Assembly: GCA_002483135.1 (NCBI GenBank)
Contig: DLHI01000005.1
Span: forward strand, 62,001 to 126,000
Source: Hyphomonadaceae bacterium UBA7672
Lineage (GTDB): Bacteria > Pseudomonadota > Alphaproteobacteria > Caulobacterales > Hyphomonadaceae
Direction of reading: 5' to 3'
DNA: 64,000 nt
Shown here: piece after piece, positions 7,456 to 16,217 of the stretch
How positions within the stretch are numbered: position 1 is the first letter of the stretch
Layout of the letters: each line of letters opens with the position of its first letter
Notes under the pieces: model-generated
What the model was told of the DNA's origin: nothing
The model's input: only the letters and a program-made list of their open reading frames with translations
The model's database searches: none
Translations under genes and position numbers: made by a program

Positions 7456-8445
7456 ATGCACAGGTTCTCAGTCGCCCCGATGATGGATTGGACCGACCGG
7501 AATTGCCGGGCGTTCCATCGGCATCTGTCGCGGCGTGCGTTGCTTTATACCGAGATGGTGACGGCGGATGCGGTGATCCATGGCGATCGCGAGCGGCTGC
7601 TTGGGTTCGATGAGATCGAACAGCCGGTGGCGCTGCAGCTGGGCGGGTCGGAGCCTGACAAGCTGGCGAAGGCGGCGCGCATTGGCGCGGACTATGGCTA
7701 CTGCGAGATCAATCTCAATGTGGGGTGTCCCTCGGAGCGAGTGCAGTCGGGAGCGTTTGGCGGGTGCCTGATGCGCGAGGCGGACCTTGTGGCGGAGTGC
7801 CTTGGCGCGATGCGCGCGGTGGTGGATGTGCCGGTGACGGTGAAGCACCGGCTGGGCGTGGACGACGATGAGCCGCGCGAGCGTCTGTTCCCGTTTGTGG
7901 AGACGCTGGCGAAGGCGGGGACGACGGTGTTTATCGTGCATGCGCGCAAGGCGCTGCTGAAGGGGCTGTCGCCGAAGGAGAACCGGGAGATACCGCCGCT
8001 CGACTATGAGATCGTGGCCGAGCTGAAGCGGATGTGGCCACAGCTTACGATCATCCTCAATGGCGGGATCGCGGACATCGCAACGTGCGAGCGTGAGCTG
8101 GCGCACGTTGATGGCGTGATGCTGGGGCGGGCGGCTTATCATGATCCGGCGCTGCTGCTGCAGGTCGACGCCAAGCTGTTCGGCGCGGGGCAGGCTTTTG
8201 CGAGCGCCGAGGATGCGGCTTATGCGTTCCGGCCGTGGATCGAGAGGCGGCTGGCGCAGGGCTTGGGGCTGCATTCCATCACGCGGCACATGCTGGGGCT
8301 GTTCCACGGACGGCCAGGCGCGCGGCTGTGGCGGCGTGTCTTGTCGGAGAAGGCGCCGGGAGCGCGGGGTGTTGGCGCGCTGGCGGTTTATGACGAGGCG
8401 CTGGCGGCGGTGACGACGCGGGCGGACACGCTCATTCGTGGATGA
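7456..8445 (+). CDS. dusA: tRNA-dihydrouridine(20/20a) synthase DusA
   Basis: 329 residues. The FMN barrel begins with FSVAPMMDWTDRNCRAF. NVGCPSERVQSGAFGGCLM contains the catalytic cysteine loop characteristic of DusA. VTVKHRLGVDD and VFIVHARKALLKGLSPKENR match the DusA subgroup rather than DusB or DusC. It reduces uridine 20 and 20a in the tRNA D-loop. Its 3' end overlaps the 3' end of the convergent aspartic protease gene by 14 bp. Confidence 0.95.
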   Translation: MHRFSVAPMMDWTDRNCRAFHRHLSRRALLYTEMVTADAVIHGDRERLLGFDEIEQPVALQLGGSEPDKLAKAARIGADYGYCEINLNVGCPSERVQSGAFGGCLMREADLVAECLGAMRAVVDVPVTVKHRLGVDDDEPRERLFPFVETLAKAGTTVFIVHARKALLKGLSPKENREIPPLDYEIVAELKRMWPQLTIILNGGIADIATCERELAHVDGVMLGRAAYHDPALLLQVDAKLFGAGQAFASAEDAAYAFRPWIERRLAQGLGLHSITRHMLGLFHGRPGARLWRRVLSEKAPGARGVGALAVYDEALAAVTTRADTLIRG

Positions 8446-8956
8446 TGATCGCGTTGGGGGTGACGGCCCAGCTGTCGAGGCGGTTGAGGAAGCTCATGCC
8501 GAGGAGCGAGTATTCGAGGCCGTCGTCGATGACCACGGCGCTCACGTCTTCCAGTTCGACGCCGTCGATGGAAATTTCCTCGATGACGGCCGCCGAGCCC
8601 CTGGTGCGGCCTGAGGCGGTGCTGACGTTGACGTTGCGCTGGAGGTTGTCGAGGTCGAGGCCGACGCGGCGGGCGTCGCGCTGGTTGAGCGAGACGAGGC
8701 TGGCGCCAGTGTCGACCAGGAATTTCACGGTGACGCCGTTGACGCGGGCGGTGGCCCAGTAGTGGCCGTCGCCTTCCTTGCGCAGGGAGGCGGTGCGGAT
8801 CTGGCTGGAGCTGATCACGGGGATGGCGGCGTCTGCTTCGGAAATCTGGACGACGGCCGGTTTGGCCGCCGTCTCGCTGACCATGGTTTCGCGCAAGGCG
8901 ACTAGCGCGAGGGCTGCTGCGCCGAACAGTGCCAGACCGGGTAAGATCGCCTTCAT
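8432..8956 (-). CDS. Retropepsin-like clan AA aspartic protease (TIGR02281 type)
   Basis: 174 residues with one N-terminal membrane anchor (about 4-21), then a periplasmic pepsin-like half-domain. The active-site motif is VKFLVDTGASLVSL with Asp82. GLEYSLLGMSFLNRL near the C-terminus is the conserved flap and hydrophobic-hydrophobic-glycine region. Proteins of this type are single-domain bacterial retropepsins, active as dimers; substrates are mostly unknown. It is a single gene converging on dusA. Confidence 0.9.
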   Translation of the reverse strand: MKAILPGLALFGAAALALVALRETMVSETAAKPAVVQISEADAAIPVISSSQIRTASLRKEGDGHYWATARVNGVTVKFLVDTGASLVSLNQRDARRVGLDLDNLQRNVNVSTASGRTRGSAAVIEEISIDGVELEDVSAVVIDDGLEYSLLGMSFLNRLDSWAVTPNAIIIHE

Positions 8957-9056
8957 CGCCGCAGCCTGGGTCCTTGCTGAGTGCGTTACGGCACCCTCGT
9001 AGCAGAAATCCGTTCAGCAAAGAACAAGGCTCGTGCAGGCGGGTTCCGGATTGGAC

Positions 9057-9251
9057 TCAGCCGAGCTTGCCGGCGGCTTTCAGGGCGTCGATCCGAGCGG
9101 GCAGGAGGGCCAGTACGTTGTCGCGTTCGGCGTCTGAAAACCTCGCCCAGCGCGCGATTTCCCCAAGCGTGCGACCACAGCCGAGGCAGTTATTGGTCTG
9201 GCCATCGACGACGCAGACCTTGATGCAGGGGGTCTTGATGGGCTGATGCAT
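9057..9251 (-). CDS. DUF1289 small cysteine protein
   Basis: A 64-residue protein with the DUF1289 signature: TPCIKVCVVDG followed by NCLGCGRTLGEIARW. The four cysteines (9, 13, 22 and 25) probably bind a metal. The function is unproven, and in many proteobacteria the gene accompanies unrelated neighbours. It stands alone, with its promoter presumably in 9252-9330. Confidence 0.9.
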   Translation of the reverse strand: MHQPIKTPCIKVCVVDGQTNNCLGCGRTLGEIARWARFSDAERDNVLALLPARIDALKAAGKLG

Positions 9252-9333
9252 GGGTTGATTATACAGTGGTTTCGGGCGGAGTGGCAGGCTTCCCTAGCGG
9301 CAATGCGACCTAGCGTCCAAGGGCTGAAAAGCC

Positions 9334-9398
9334 TTGACGTACCTCACGTAAACCGGAGCATGGCCTAGAACGTAAAGCGCAGACAACGGCATTACGTA
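9334..9398. promoter_or_regulatory. Cluster of ACGTA motifs upstream of an acyl-CoA dehydrogenase
   Basis: Four ACGTA cores occur in 65 bp (9337, 9346, 9370, 9394). The last is part of the 8-bp palindrome TTACGTAA. The first two form TTGACGTACC/TCACGTAAAC. Such ACGTA-centred sites are typical of TetR-family acyl-CoA-responsive repressors. They end about 30 bp before the acyl-CoA dehydrogenase start. The regulator is not in this window. Confidence 0.35.
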
Positions 9399-9427
9399 AC
9401 GGAAACTATCGACTCGCGGAGCCGCCC

Positions 9428-10624
9428 ATGGACGTCCAGTTCACGCCTGAAGAGATCGCCTTCCGCGAAGAGGTGCGGACCTTCCTGGAAAACGAATACC
9501 CCGCCGAGCTGCGCGGCAAGTACTCGCGCGACGAGTATTCCAAGGAGGATTTCCTCCTGTGGCAGCGGACGCTCTACAAGCGCGGCTGGGGCGCCCCCGC
9601 CTGGCCCAAGCAGTATGGCGGCACGGGCTGGAACGCGACGCAGAAGTACATCTTCCAGGAAGAGTGCGCGCGCGCCGAGACGCTGCCGATTCCCCCCTTC
9701 GGCATGAGCATGCTGGCGCCGGTGCTGATGGCGTTCGCGAGCGATGAGCAGAAGAACTATTACCTGCCGCGCATCATCCAGGGCGTGGACTTCTGGTGCC
9801 AGGGCTATTCCGAGCCGGGCGCGGGATCTGACCTTGCCTCGCTGAAGACGAAGGCGGTGCGCGAAGGCGACCACTACATCATCAACGGCCAGAAGACGTG
9901 GACGACGCTGGGCCATTTCGCGGACTGGATCTTCGTGCTGTGCCGCACGGACCCGACCGCGAAGAAGCCGCAGGAAGGCATCAGCTTCATCCTGGTCGAC
10001 ATGAAGACCCCGGGCGTGGAAGTGCGCCCGATCATCACGATGGATGGCGGTCACGAGGTCAACGAGACGTGGTTCACGGACGTGAAGGTTCCGGTGGCCA
10101 ACCTTGTCGGCAAGGAGAATGAGGGCTGGACGTACGCGAAATACCTGCTGGCGCACGAGCGCACGGGCATTGCGGGCGTGGCGCGCTCCAAGAAGGGGAT
10201 CGAGCGGCTGCGCGAGATCGCCTCGGTTGAGCTCGACCAGGGCCAGCCGATCATCCGCAATCCGGAGTTCGCGAAGAAGATCTCGGAGCTCGAGATTGAC
10301 CTGACCGCGCTCGAGTACACCGAGCTTCGCACGCTGGCGCGTGAGAGCCAGGGCAAGGGCCCCGGGCCGGAAAGCTCGATCCTGAAGATCAAGGGCACCG
10401 AGATCCAGCAGCGCATCACGGAGCTGACGCTGGAAGCCGTGGGCGTTTATGGCGCGCCCTATTTCCGCGGCTTCCCCAAGGACGGCGACAACATGTTCCC
10501 CATCGGGCCGGACTACGCGCACCTGGCGGCGCCGATGTATGCAAACATGCGCAAGACATCGATCTATGGCGGCTCGAACGAGATCCAGCACAACATCATC
10601 GCCAAGATGGTGCTGGGGCTCTGA
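9428..10624 (+). CDS. Acyl-CoA dehydrogenase, large-subunit (PimC-like)
   Basis: 398 residues, with the normal acyl-CoA dehydrogenase layout: helical N-domain from MDVQFTPEEIAFREEVRTFL, FAD-binding middle domain (CQGYSEPGAGSDLASL, then INGQKTWTT), and a C-terminal helical domain ending GSNEIQHNIIAKMVLGL. This subtype resembles the large subunit of pimeloyl-CoA-type dehydrogenases that pair with a ~380-residue small subunit. A candidate small subunit lies 780 bp downstream on the same strand. The actual substrate cannot be read from sequence; dicarboxyl- or steroid-side-chain CoA esters are possible. Confidence 0.9.
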   Translation: MDVQFTPEEIAFREEVRTFLENEYPAELRGKYSRDEYSKEDFLLWQRTLYKRGWGAPAWPKQYGGTGWNATQKYIFQEECARAETLPIPPFGMSMLAPVLMAFASDEQKNYYLPRIIQGVDFWCQGYSEPGAGSDLASLKTKAVREGDHYIINGQKTWTTLGHFADWIFVLCRTDPTAKKPQEGISFILVDMKTPGVEVRPIITMDGGHEVNETWFTDVKVPVANLVGKENEGWTYAKYLLAHERTGIAGVARSKKGIERLREIASVELDQGQPIIRNPEFAKKISELEIDLTALEYTELRTLARESQGKGPGPESSILKIKGTEIQQRITELTLEAVGVYGAPYFRGFPKDGDNMFPIGPDYAHLAAPMYANMRKTSIYGGSNEIQHNIIAKMVLGL

Positions 10625-10707
10625 CACAGCCGCGCCGCGTGCTAGGTTCCGGCGCTTAGCCCCCGCAAGAGGGGCGTCCTCGCATGAGGAAGAACGGGGA
10701 GGGACGG

Positions 10708-11349
10708 ATGAGCGCCGGACGGGTGGCGGGCGGACTGACGTGGGGACTGATGGCGTTCCTGTCGGTGGGCGTGGGTGGCTATGCACTCTACCACGTGGCG
10801 ACCGGCTTTTCTCACCTGCCGCTGACCAATCCGATGTTCGATCCGTGGGGGCTCAGGGCTCACATCGCGGCGTCCGGGTTTGCTCTGATCTTCGGCTGCT
10901 TCCAGTTCCTGAAGCCGCTGCGCCAGAAGGCGCCGCGGGTGCATCGGTGGATGGGTCGAGGTTATGTTCTGGCCTGTCTTTCAGGCGGGGCAGCGGGCGC
11001 CACTATCGCGCTTTCCTCGACCGCCGGGCCTATCGCGGGATGGGGCTTCTTCATCCTTGGCGTGCTGTGGCTGGCGTTCACGTCGCTCGGCTGGTTTGCG
11101 GCGGTGCGGCGGGACTTTGTGGCGCACGAAAGGTGGATGATCCGCTCGTTCGCACTGACGCTGGGCGCGGTGACCCTGCGGCTCTACCTGCCCATTGGAC
11201 CGATGCTGACGGGCGGGGATTTCCTCGCCGCCTATGTCTGGATCGCCTGGCTGGCGTGGGTCCCCAACCTGATCGTCGCTGAACTTCTTATCGCCACTTC
11301 ACGCAAGCCCAAGCGACCCAAGGTCGCGCCAGGGGCAAGTGTAGCCTGA
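10708..11349 (+). CDS. DUF2306 membrane protein
   Basis: A 213-residue protein with about six hydrophobic helices. The LRAHIAASGFALIFGCFQFL, HRWMGRGYVLACLSGGAAG and HERWMIRSFALTLGAVTLRL segments are typical of DUF2306, whose conserved His and Arg residues lie at helix ends. The ATG at 10708 is preferred because GGAGG lies five bases upstream; an ATG at 10684 adds eight residues without support. It sits between two acyl-CoA dehydrogenase genes on the same strand and may be co-transcribed. The function is unknown. Confidence 0.85.
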   Translation: MSAGRVAGGLTWGLMAFLSVGVGGYALYHVATGFSHLPLTNPMFDPWGLRAHIAASGFALIFGCFQFLKPLRQKAPRVHRWMGRGYVLACLSGGAAGATIALSSTAGPIAGWGFFILGVLWLAFTSLGWFAAVRRDFVAHERWMIRSFALTLGAVTLRLYLPIGPMLTGGDFLAAYVWIAWLAWVPNLIVAELLIATSRKPKRPKVAPGASVA

Positions 11350-11403
11350 CTCTGTTGCGCCACCCCGAAACCTGCCCCTAGAAGGGGTTCGAGGAGACTT
11401 TCC

Positions 11404-12540
11404 ATGGATTTCAGCTTCACCTCCGAACAGGACATGCTGCGCGATACGGTCGCGAAGCTGGTCGCGCAGCAGTACGACTTCGACACGCGCCGTAAGGTCG
11501 CCAAGTCGGACGCCGGCTGGCGGCCGGAGATGTGGTCGCAGTTCGCGGAACTGGGCCTGCTTGGGGCCGCCTTCAGCGAGGCCGAGGGTGGGTTCGGCAA
11601 CGGTCCGATCGAAGCGATGATCGTGATGGAGGAGTTCGGCAAGGGGCTGGTGATCGAGCCTTACCTGCAGACCGTGGTGATCGGCGGCAACTTCCTGCGT
11701 CATGGCGGCACTGCGGCGCAGAAGGAAGAGCTGATCCCGTCGCTGATCGGCGGCGAGACGATCTTCGCGTTCGCTTATTCGGAGCCGAAGTCGCGCTTCG
11801 ACCTCAACGATGTCTCGACCACCGCGAAGAAGGACGGCGCCGGATATGTGCTGAACGGGCACAAGGCTGTCGTGCTGGGCGGACCGTTTGCGACGCACCT
11901 GATCGTCACCGCACGCACGTCCGGCGGGCAGCGCGACGCGAAGGGCGTGTCGGTGTTCATTGTGCCGAAGGGCGCCAAGGGCGTGACGACGCGCGACTAT
12001 CCGACGGTCGACGGCCTGCGCGCTTCGGAAGTGTATTTCGAGAATGTCGCCGTGGGCGCGGACGCGCTGGTGGGCCAGGCTGACAACGGCCTGTCGCTGA
12101 CCGAGAAGGTGGTCGACAACGCGATCGCGGCGCTGTGCGCCGAGGCGGTGGGTTGCTTCAAGGTTCTCAATGAGGCGACGATTTCCTACGCCAAGCAGCG
12201 CAAGCAGTTCGGCCAGCCGATCGCGAACTTCCAGGTTCTGCAGCACCGCATGGTCGACATGTTCATGGCGGCCGAGCAGGCGGCGTCGATGACCTACATG
12301 GTGACGCTGAAGCTCGACGAGGCCGACAAGGCGCGCAAGATGGCGGCGTCTGCTGCGAAGGTGCAGATCGGCAAGGCCGGCAAGCTGATCAGCCAGGACG
12401 CGGTGCAGATCCACGGCGGTATGGGCATGACGGACGAACTCAACGTCGGCCACTTCTTCAAGCGCGTGACGATGATCGAGAGCCAGTTCGGGAATACGGA
12501 CTGGCACCTGCGCCGGTATACGGAGTTGTCGGCTTCTTAG
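11404..12540 (+). CDS. Acyl-CoA dehydrogenase, small-subunit (PimD-like)
   Basis: 378 residues. The N-terminus MDFSFTSEQDMLRDTVAKLV and the middle domain (FAFAYSEPKSRFDL, VLNGHKAVVLGG) show an acyl-CoA dehydrogenase fold. The FAD-contacting Ser/Thr segment is shorter and less typical than in the upstream gene, as in small subunits of heteromeric dehydrogenases. QIHGGMGMTDELNVGHFFKR closes the C-terminal domain. GAGGAG lies 8 bases before the ATG. With the gene at 9428 it probably forms an alpha2beta2 enzyme. A strong terminator follows 26 bp after the stop. Confidence 0.9.
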   Translation: MDFSFTSEQDMLRDTVAKLVAQQYDFDTRRKVAKSDAGWRPEMWSQFAELGLLGAAFSEAEGGFGNGPIEAMIVMEEFGKGLVIEPYLQTVVIGGNFLRHGGTAAQKEELIPSLIGGETIFAFAYSEPKSRFDLNDVSTTAKKDGAGYVLNGHKAVVLGGPFATHLIVTARTSGGQRDAKGVSVFIVPKGAKGVTTRDYPTVDGLRASEVYFENVAVGADALVGQADNGLSLTEKVVDNAIAALCAEAVGCFKVLNEATISYAKQRKQFGQPIANFQVLQHRMVDMFMAAEQAASMTYMVTLKLDEADKARKMAASAAKVQIGKAGKLISQDAVQIHGGMGMTDELNVGHFFKRVTMIESQFGNTDWHLRRYTELSAS

Positions 12541-12565
12541 GGCTTACTTGGTTTTGAGTTTGAAG

Positions 12566-12598
12566 CGCCGGGTCCGTGAGAGCGGACCCGGCGTTTTT
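12566..12598 (+). terminator. Rho-independent terminator of the acyl-CoA dehydrogenase operon
   Basis: A perfect 11-bp stem CGCCGGGTCCG / CGGACCCGGCG (12566-12576 and 12583-12593) with loop TGAGAG, followed directly by TTTTT at 12594-12598. It lies just after the stop codon at 12540. Confidence 0.9.
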
Positions 12599-12641
12599 CA
12601 TTTGGTGGGTGGTTCGAGTCCGGTTCTGCCAAGCCCAACGG

Positions 12642-12742
12642 TTGTCATCCCGGGCGAGCGTAGCGAGACCCGGGACCCATCGGGAGGGCGTCGAGGAGGA
12701 GGAATGGGTCCCGGATAGCGCTGCGCGCTTCCGGGATGACAA
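12642..12742. repeat. Dispersed palindromic repeat, copy 1
   Basis: Ends TTGTCATCCCGG (12642-12653) and CCGGGATGACAA (12731-12742) are perfect reverse complements. Inner arms GGGACCCAT / ATGGGTCCC also pair, and each half carries its own small hairpin. The right half, including GATAGCGCTGCGCGCTTC, recurs almost unchanged at 18361-18391. Confidence 0.85.
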
Positions 12743-12808
12743 GCTTGGGCGAGGGTCGCAGGTCGCTGCTTCGCAGCGAATGCCGGGCAGGCGCCCAGCG
12801 GTCCCAGA

Positions 12809-14026
12809 TTAGACCTCGACGATCTTGACGCCTTTGGGCGAGGCGGCCAGGGCGATCTTGCCGGTTTTCAGCTTGAGCGCCTTTTCGCCGAAGACTTCGC
12901 GGCGCCAGCCTTTGAGGGCGGGGATATCCGGGTTGGTTTCGCGGGCGAGGGTTTCGATGTCGGCGGCGTTCGCGATGAGGCGGGTGGCGACGCCGGCGTC
13001 GTCGGAGACCTGCTTCAGCAGAACTTTCAGAAGTTCGACGATGGCGCCGGGGGGCGGGCCGCTGGACTCGGGGCGTTCGACGACGGGGGCGTATTTGTCC
13101 GGGTTGTCGAGCGCTTCGTTGATGGCCACCATGAGGCCGGCGCCGTGGCGAGACTTGGCGAAGCCCTGCTGCACGCCGCGCATGCGATCCAGCGCATCGA
13201 GGGTGCGTGGTTTCTGCTGCGCGATTTCCTGGATGGCGTCGTCTTTCAGGATGCGGCCGCGGGGCTTGTCTGTTTCCTGCGCCACGCGCTCGCGCCAGGC
13301 CGAGACGTTGGCGAGGACCGCGAGATAGTCGTTCCGGTACTTGCGGATCTTCTGGCGCTTCCACGCATCGGCCGGATCGAAGGAGTAGTTCTCCGGATCG
13401 ACGAGGGCGGCGTGTTCGTCTGCGATCCAGTCGAGCCGATCCTGCTTCTGCAGCTTGTCGTGCAGGATGCGGTAGATGCGGCGGAGGAAGGTGACGTCGC
13501 CGCGCGCGTATTCGAGCTGTTTGGTGGACAGCGGGCGGCGGGCCCAGTCTGTGAACTGTGAGGACTTGTCGACCGTGCCCTTCACGACGCGAGCGACGAG
13601 GTTTTCGTAGGAGATCGAGTCGCCGAGGCCGGCGGCCATGGCGGCGATCTGGGTGTCGAAGACGGGAGCCGGGGTCTTGCCCATCAGTCGGGTGAAGATT
13701 TCGAGATCCTGCCGGGCGGCGTGGAAGACCTTCACGCGGCTGGTGTCGGCCAGGAGATCGAGCAGGGGCTTGAGGTCGATGCCGGGGGCCAGCGGGTCGA
13801 CCATGCAGTCGAAATCGTCGGTGGCGAGCTGGATCAGGCAGACCTGGGGCCAGTAGGTCGATTCGCGATGGAATTCGGTGTCGACGGCGATGAAATCGCC
13901 CCGGGCGAGCTCGACACAGGCGACTTCGAGGGCGGCCGTGTCGCTGACCAGTCGGAGCTCGGAGGGCTGGTCGTCAGGCGAGGGGCGTGGATCTGGCAAC
14001 GGAACGGGGCTCCGGAATCGGGTCAC
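12809..14026 (-). CDS. rnd: Ribonuclease D
   Basis: About 405 residues from the GTG at 14026. No ATG exists upstream in frame; the longer frame opens only with a TTG at 14074. The DEDD exonuclease domain comes first: FIAVDTEFHRESTYWPQVCL, then VKVFHAARQDLEIF and YARGDVTFLRRIY with the fourth acidic residue. Two HRDC domains follow, the first around RERVAQETDKPRGRILKDD. It trims 3' ends of stable RNAs. It is divergent from aspS across a 100-bp spacer. The start codon is the uncertain part. Confidence 0.92.
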   Translation of the reverse strand: MTRFRSPVPLPDPRPSPDDQPSELRLVSDTAALEVACVELARGDFIAVDTEFHRESTYWPQVCLIQLATDDFDCMVDPLAPGIDLKPLLDLLADTSRVKVFHAARQDLEIFTRLMGKTPAPVFDTQIAAMAAGLGDSISYENLVARVVKGTVDKSSQFTDWARRPLSTKQLEYARGDVTFLRRIYRILHDKLQKQDRLDWIADEHAALVDPENYSFDPADAWKRQKIRKYRNDYLAVLANVSAWRERVAQETDKPRGRILKDDAIQEIAQQKPRTLDALDRMRGVQQGFAKSRHGAGLMVAINEALDNPDKYAPVVERPESSGPPPGAIVELLKVLLKQVSDDAGVATRLIANAADIETLARETNPDIPALKGWRREVFGEKALKLKTGKIALAASPKGVKIVEV

Positions 14027-14126
14027 TCCCCGATATTGACAAGTTCGTTGGCGACATGCGCTTGTCCGCCCCAACGATCAAGCAATTTCCCGCCAGTTTT
14101 GCCGGAACAACAGGAGTTTCGCCCCG

Positions 14127-15914
14127 ATGCATGCCTATAGGACGCATACCTGCGGCCAGCTGCGCGGGAGCCATGTCGGCAATACCGTCCGCCTGTCGGG
14201 TTGGGTGCACCGGAAACGGGACCTTGGCGGCCTGCTGTTCATCGACCTGCGCGACCATTACGGGATCACCCAGTGCGTGGTGACGCCCTCCAACCCGCAT
14301 TTTGCCAAGCTGGAGCGTATCCGGGTCGAGTCGGTCATTTCGGTTACGGGCGAGGTAGTGAAGCGGGATGCCGGAACGGTAAACCCGGCGCTGGCGACGG
14401 GCGAGATCGACCTCAAGGTCGTGGACATGGCCGTTTTATCCGAGGTGAACGAGGAACTGCCGCTGCCGGTGTTCGCCGAGCCGGAATATCCCGAGGACGT
14501 GCGCCTGAAATATCGCTTCCTCGACCTGCGGCGGGAGACGCTGCATGCGAACATCGTGACGCGCACGAAGGTGATCGCGTCGATGCGGCGCCGGATGCAC
14601 GAGACGGGGTTCACGGAATACTCGACGCCGATCCTGACGGCGTCTTCGCCCGAGGGCGCGCGGGACTTCCTGGTGCCGAGCCGGATTCACCAGGGCAAGT
14701 TCTTCGCGCTGCCGCAGGCGCCGCAGCAGTACAAGCAGCTGCTGATGGTGGCGGGCTTCGACCGCTACTTCCAGATCGCGCCCTGCTTCCGCGACGAGGA
14801 CCCGCGCGCCGACCGTCTGCCGGGCGAGTTCTATCAGCTCGATCTGGAGATGAGCTTCGTCACGCAGGAAGATGTGTGGGACACGATGGAGCCCGTGCTG
14901 CGCGGCGTGTTCGAGGAGTTCGGCGGCGGCAAGCCGGTGACGCAGAAATTCCCGCGCATTCCGTATGACACGGCGATCCGCAAGTACGGCTCGGATAAGC
15001 CGGACCTGCGCAACCCGATCGAGATGGACAATGTCTCGGAGCACTTCCGCGGCTCGGGCTTCAAGGTGTTCGCGGGCATGCTCGAGAAGGACGCCAAGAA
15101 CGAGGTGTGGGGCATCCCGGCCAAGGGCGGCGGGAGCCGTGCGTTCTGCGACAAGATGAATTCGTGGGCGCAGCAGCAGGGCCAGCCGGGCCTAGGCTAC
15201 ATCTTCTGGCGCGAGGGCGAAGAAGGCGGCGCGGGTCCGGTTGCGAAGAACATCGGGCCGGAGCGCACTGAGGCGATCCGCAAGCAGTTCGGGCTTGCGG
15301 TGGGCGATGCCGTGTTCTTCACGGCGGGCCTGCCGTCTGCGTTCTACAAGTTCGCGGGCGAGGCGCGGAACCGCGTGGGGACGGAGCTGGGGCTGACGCA
15401 GCCGGATCAGTTCGCTTGCTGCTGGATTGTCGACTTCCCGTTCTATGAATGGAACGAGGACGACAAGAAGGTGGACTTCGCGCACAACCCCTTCTCGATG
15501 CCGCAGGGCGGGCTGGAGGCGCTGAACTCGGGCGTTGATCCGCTGAGCCTCAAGGCGTTCCAGTACGACATGGTCTGCAACGGCTACGAGATTGCTTCCG
15601 GCTCGATCCGGAACGCGAGCCCGGAGACAATGGTGCGGGCGTTCGAGATCACGGGTCTATCCAAGGCGGACGTGGAAGCGCAGTTTGGCGGCATGTACCG
15701 GGCGTTCCAGTTCGGCGCGCCGCCGCATGGTGGCATGGCCGCTGGCGTTGACCGCATCGTCATGCTTGTCTGCGGAGTGCAGAACCTGCGCGAGATCACG
15801 CTGTTCCCGATGAACCAGCAAGCGCAGGATCTTCTGATGAACGCGCCGAGCGAGGCGAGCCTGAAGCAGCTGCGCGAACTGGGCATTCGTATCCACGAGA
15901 AGCCGAAGGCCTAG
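14127..15914 (+). CDS. aspS: Aspartyl-tRNA synthetase (bacterial type)
   Basis: 595 residues. The N-terminal OB anticodon-binding domain has VRLSGWVHRKRDLGGLLFID. Class II motif 2 is in FRDEDPRADRLPGEFYQLD, the bacterial GAD insertion spans roughly 290-420, and motif 3 is HGGMAAGVDRIVMLV. It charges tRNA-Asp. Many alphaproteobacteria lack AsnRS and use a non-discriminating enzyme; whether that applies here cannot be decided from this window. The matching tRNA-Asp is near the right edge. A likely SD (AACAGGAG) lies about 10 bases before the ATG. Confidence 0.97.
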   Translation: MHAYRTHTCGQLRGSHVGNTVRLSGWVHRKRDLGGLLFIDLRDHYGITQCVVTPSNPHFAKLERIRVESVISVTGEVVKRDAGTVNPALATGEIDLKVVDMAVLSEVNEELPLPVFAEPEYPEDVRLKYRFLDLRRETLHANIVTRTKVIASMRRRMHETGFTEYSTPILTASSPEGARDFLVPSRIHQGKFFALPQAPQQYKQLLMVAGFDRYFQIAPCFRDEDPRADRLPGEFYQLDLEMSFVTQEDVWDTMEPVLRGVFEEFGGGKPVTQKFPRIPYDTAIRKYGSDKPDLRNPIEMDNVSEHFRGSGFKVFAGMLEKDAKNEVWGIPAKGGGSRAFCDKMNSWAQQQGQPGLGYIFWREGEEGGAGPVAKNIGPERTEAIRKQFGLAVGDAVFFTAGLPSAFYKFAGEARNRVGTELGLTQPDQFACCWIVDFPFYEWNEDDKKVDFAHNPFSMPQGGLEALNSGVDPLSLKAFQYDMVCNGYEIASGSIRNASPETMVRAFEITGLSKADVEAQFGGMYRAFQFGAPPHGGMAAGVDRIVMLVCGVQNLREITLFPMNQQAQDLLMNAPSEASLKQLRELGIRIHEKPKA

Positions 15915-15944
15915 CGCCGGAGGCCTATACCCAAGGGGACCCGC

Positions 15945-16217
15945 ATGAAACGACTGGCTGCCGGTGGACTGATGCTGGCGCTGGCCGCGTGTACGGGAGG
16001 GCCGGACGTGGATGTGACGCAGCTGGCGGATGGGCGGTATCTGTATGCCACCGTGCCCGCCGGCGAGCTGCCCGAGCCCGATGTGATGGGGACGGCGATC
16101 GAAGAGGGCGAGGCGCGTTGCCAGGCGGAGGGCAAGACGGCCGAGCTAGGCTCCACGACCGTGACGCGAGACGGCAAGCAGTTCGACGAGCATTTCTATA
16201 CGTGCGTGGCGCCTTAG
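15945..16217 (+). CDS. Small predicted lipoprotein
   Basis: 90 residues. The n-region MKRLAAGGLMLALAAC ends in a lipobox with Cys16, so the mature protein should be lipid-anchored. The mature part is short, with one further Cys near each end of its second half. It has no recognised domain. It follows aspS by 30 bp on the same strand and may be read through from it. Confidence 0.7.
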   Translation: MKRLAAGGLMLALAACTGGPDVDVTQLADGRYLYATVPAGELPEPDVMGTAIEEGEARCQAEGKTAELGSTTVTRDGKQFDEHFYTCVAP

